Origin: Calliopsis andreniformis
Taxonomy: Eukaryota; Arthropoda; Insecta; Hymenoptera; Andrenidae
NCBI RefSeq assembly: GCF_051401765.1
Contig: NW_027480422.1
Coordinates: forward strand, 28,476,001-28,540,000
Direction: 5' to 3'
Length of the DNA: 64,000 nucleotides
A model generated the notes under the pieces. It saw nothing but the letters and a program-made list of their open reading frames with translations, was not told where the DNA came from and ran no database searches. Positions within the stretch are counted from its first letter, which is position 1. Every line of letters starts with the position of its first letter. This document shows positions 61,111-64,000 of the stretch, in pieces. The position numbers and the translations under genes are program-made.

Positions 61111-64000
61111 CAGTTATTCCTGTTATACGATGGAAAGACTGTTGTATCTTTATTGTATCTTATGCGTCTGGAGTTGTTTTCTAAGGCCCTAACTACTCGA
61201 TTTGCTGGACCAACGCCCCAGAGTGAAGCCTAGGTCGCCCGGAATGTAGAAATGACCATCACTTTCACTCTGGTTGCAATTATTCCTGTTATTCGACGGA
61301 AAAACTGTAGTATTTTTATTGTATTTTATGCTTCGAGCGTTGAATTCTAAGTCCCTAGCTATTCGATCTGGTGTAGCAGCGCCTTAGTGTGACGCCTAGG
61401 TTACCCGTAACGTAGAAATGACCAGTACTTTCACACTGGTTGCAGTTATTCCTGTTATACGATGGAAAGACTGTAGTATTTTTATTGTATTTTATTCTTC
61501 TGGCGTTGACTTCTTATGCCCTAACTATTCGATCTTGTGGAGCAACGCCCTAGAGTGAACCCTTGGTTGCCCGGAACGTAGAAATGACCATCACTTTCAC
61601 ACTGGTTGCAATTATTCTTTTTATACGATGGAAATACTGTTGTATTTTTATTGTATTTTATGCGTCTGGAGTTGTTTTCTAAGGCGCTAACAATTCGACC
61701 TGGTGGAGCAACGCCCAAGAGTGAAGCCTAGTTTGCACGGAACGTAGCAATGCCCATTACTTTCACATTGGTTGTAATTATTCCTGTTATACGATGGAAT
61801 AACTGTTGTATTTGTATTGTATTTTATGCTTCGGGCGTTGGCTTCTTAGGCCCTAACTATTCGACCTGGTAGAGCAACGCCCAAGAGTGAAGCCCAGGTT
61901 ATCGGAAACGTAGGAATGACCCTGACTTTCACACTCGTGCAATTATTCGTTTTATACGATGGAAAGACTATTGTATGTATTTTGTATTTTATGCTTCTGG
62001 CGTTGACATCTTAGGCCCTAACTATTCGATTTGCTGGACCAACGCCCCAGAGTGAAGCCTAGGTCGCCCGGAACGTAGAAATGACCATCACTTTCACTCT
62101 GGTTGCAATTATTCCTGTTATACGATGGAAAAACTGTAGTATTTTTATTGTATTTTGTGCTTGGGACGTTGACTTCTAAGGCCCTAGCTAATCGATTTGG
62201 TGGAGCAATGCCCTATAGTGGAGCCTAGGTTGCCCGAAACGTCGAAATGACCATTACTTTCACACTGGTTGCAATTATTCATGCTATACGATGGAAAAAC
62301 TGTTGTATTTATATTGTATTTTATCCTCCTGGCGTTGACTTCTTAGGTCCTAGCTATTCGATCTGGTGGAGCAGCTCTCTAGAGTGAAGCCTAGGTTTCC
62401 CAGAGCGTAGAAATGACCATACCTTTCACACTCGAACTATTATTCGTTTTATACGATGGAAAAACTATTGTATTTATATTGTATTTTATGCTTCCGGCAT
62501 TGACTTCCAAGGCCGTAGCTATTAGATGTGGTGGAATAACGCCCTAGAGTGAAGCCTAGGTTGCCCGGAACGTAGAAATGACCATTACTTCCAGACTGTT
62601 TGCACTTATTCGCTTTATACGACGGAAAAGCTGTTGTATTTATATTGTATTTTAAGCTTCTGGCGTTGACTTCTAAGGCCGTAGCTACTAGATGTGGTGG
62701 AATAACGCCCTAGAATGAAGCCCAGGTTGCCCGGAACGTAGGAATGGCCATTACTTTCACACTGTTTGCAATTATTCATTTTATACGATGGAAAAACTGT
62801 TTTACTTATATAGTATTTTATTCTTCTGGCGTTGAATTCTAAGTCCCTAGCTATTCGATCAGGTGGAGCAGCGCCCTAGAGTGAAGCCTAGGTTGCCCGG
62901 AACGTAGAAATGACCATTACTTTCACACTGTTTGCAAATGTACAGTATATACGATGGAAAAGCTGTTATATTTATATTGTGTTTTATGCTTCTGGCGTTG
63001 ACGTCTTAGGCCCTAACTATTTGATCTGGCGGATCACCGCCCTAGAGTGAAGCCTAGATGCCTGGAACATAGAGAAGACCATTACCTTCACACTGGTTGC
63101 AATTATTCCTGTTATACGACGGAAAGGCTGTTGTATTTTTATTGTATTTTATGCTTCTGGCGTTGACTTCTTAGGCCCTAACTATTCGACCTGGTAGAGC
63201 AACGCCCAAGAGTGAAGCCCTTGTTGCCCGGAACGTAGAAATGACCATAACTTTCACTCTGGTTGCAATTATTCCTGTTATACGATGAAAAAACTGTTGT
63301 ATTTTTATTGTATTTTATGCTTCGGGCGTTGACTTCTAAGGCCCTAGCTATTCGATTTGGTGGAGCAACGCCCTAGAGTGGAGCCCAGGTTATCGGAAAC
63401 GTAGGAATGACCCTGACTTTCACACTCGTGCAATTATTCGTTTTATACGATGGAAAGACTATTGTATCTATTTTGTATTTTATGCTTCTGGCGTTGACAT
63501 CTTAGGCCCTAGCTAATCGATTTGGTGGAGCAACGCCCTATAGTGGAGCCTAGGTTGCCCGAAACGTCGAAATGACCATAACTTTCACACTGGTTGCAAT
63601 TATTCATGCTATACGATGGAAAAACTGTTGTATTTTTATTGTATTTTATGCTTCTGCCGTTGACTTCTAAGGTCCTAGTTATTCGAACTCCTGCGGCAAC
63701 GTCCAAGAGTGAAGCCTATGTTGCCCGAAACGTAGAAATGACCATTACTTTCACACTGGTTGCATCTATTCTATTTGTACGATGGAAATACTGTTGTATT
63801 TTTACTGTATTTTATGCTCCGGGCGTTGACTTCTAAGGCCCTAGCTATTCGATTTCGTGGAGCAACGCCCTAGAGTGGAGCCTAGGTTGCCCGAAATGTA
63901 GAAATGAAAGTACTTTCACACTGGTTGTAGTTATTCGTGTTATGCGATGGAAAAACTGTTGCATTTTTGTTGTATTTTATGCTTCTGGCGTTGAATTCTA
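61111..64000 (+). repeat. Satellite mosaic with 5-, 8- and 9-monomer-spaced blocks, running off the window
   Basis: A monomer with TTTGCTGGACC occurs at 61201 and 62030 (829 bp, 5 monomers). ATCGGAAACGTAGG occurs at 61901 and 63392 (1,491 bp, 9 monomers less 3). AATCGATTTGG with a following CGAAACGTCGAAATG occurs at 62190 and 63515 (1,325 bp, 8 monomers less 3). The array continues past base 64,000 in phase, ending within the GGCGTTGAATTC part of a monomer, so the right edge of the array is outside the window, as is the left. Confidence 0.82.

Larger units (their letters stand above)
1..64000 (+). repeat. Tandem satellite array, ~166 bp monomer, head-to-tail across the whole window
   Basis: The motif GTAGAAATGACC recurs at 46, 212 and 378 (once as GCAGAAATG), exactly 166 bp apart, and continues at this spacing to the end of the window. 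All monomers read in the same direction; I found no inverted block. Monomers differ by point changes and by occasional 1 to 4 base indels, so long offsets fall a few bases short of exact multiples of 166. No gene, tRNA, rRNA or mobile element interrupts the array. Centromeric or pericentromeric satellite of a eukaryote is the likeliest nature, from array size, monomer length and higher-order structure. Species and chromosome position cannot be told from the sequence. A non-centromeric (subtelomeric or interstitial heterochromatic) satellite is the alternative. Confidence 0.97.

Noticed and set aside
1..64000. CRISPR array or phage-like repeat cassette
   Set aside because: Repeats abut with no unique spacers and the period is 166 bp; nothing resembling short palindromic repeats with 30-40 bp spacers or cas genes is present.
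1..64000. Tandem rRNA, tRNA or snRNA gene cluster
   Set aside because: No conserved RNA elements such as tRNA A and B boxes or rRNA cores are visible, and monomers vary too much along their length.
1..64000. Naming the host from the 166 bp period
   Set aside because: Satellites near 160-180 bp occur in many animals and plants, including some bivalves and primates. Length alone is not evidence and I do not recognise the monomer sequence.

Overview
The whole 64 kb window is one uninterrupted tandem satellite DNA array. From base 1 to base 64,000 the same monomer of about 166 bp repeats head to tail, always in the same orientation. That makes roughly 385 monomers (64,000/166). I see no transposon, no unique sequence, no RNA gene and no believable protein gene. 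The short open frames are by-products of the repeat: 166 is not a multiple of 3, so each frame rotates from monomer to monomer and closes within one or two monomers.

A consensus I built by eye is 166 bp and about 41% GC, with 7 CpG where about 6.9 are expected from base composition. This arrangement fits a centromeric or heterochromatic satellite of a eukaryote, since monomer length is close to nucleosome/chromatosome size. I do not recognise the sequence and cannot name the species. The lack of CpG loss argues against a long, heavily methylated history in the germ line.

The main structure is a patchwork of higher-order repeats (HORs), blocks of many diverged monomers that recur nearly unchanged. 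In order: 1-6906 is a diverged mosaic with shared segments at 14-, 18- and 28-monomer spacing. 6907-11992 holds two copies of a 16-monomer unit (2,655 bp). 11993-18825 is mosaic. 18826-24048 has three partial copies of an about 11-monomer unit, one lacking a monomer. 23561-34016 has two copies of a 32-monomer unit (5,311 bp), the second one monomer shorter. 34017-38267 is mosaic with a 5-monomer duplication. 38268-48558 has two full copies and one truncated copy of a 24-monomer unit (3,979 bp). 47461-52592 has a 19-monomer-spaced duplication that reuses part of the preceding HOR. 52593-64000 is mosaic with 30-, 9-, 8-, 7-, 6-, 5- and 3-monomer spacings. These patterns are what unequal crossing-over and gene conversion produce.

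The most interesting sequence signal is a 17-bp site inside many monomers, ATTCGTTTTATACGATG. It matches 7 of the 9 fixed bases of the mammalian CENP-B box (NTTCGNNNNANNCGGGN), and one copy at 16995-17011 matches 8 of 9. The same site is where monomers switch between several discrete variants, while the flanking bases stay nearly constant. Whether any protein binds it is inference.
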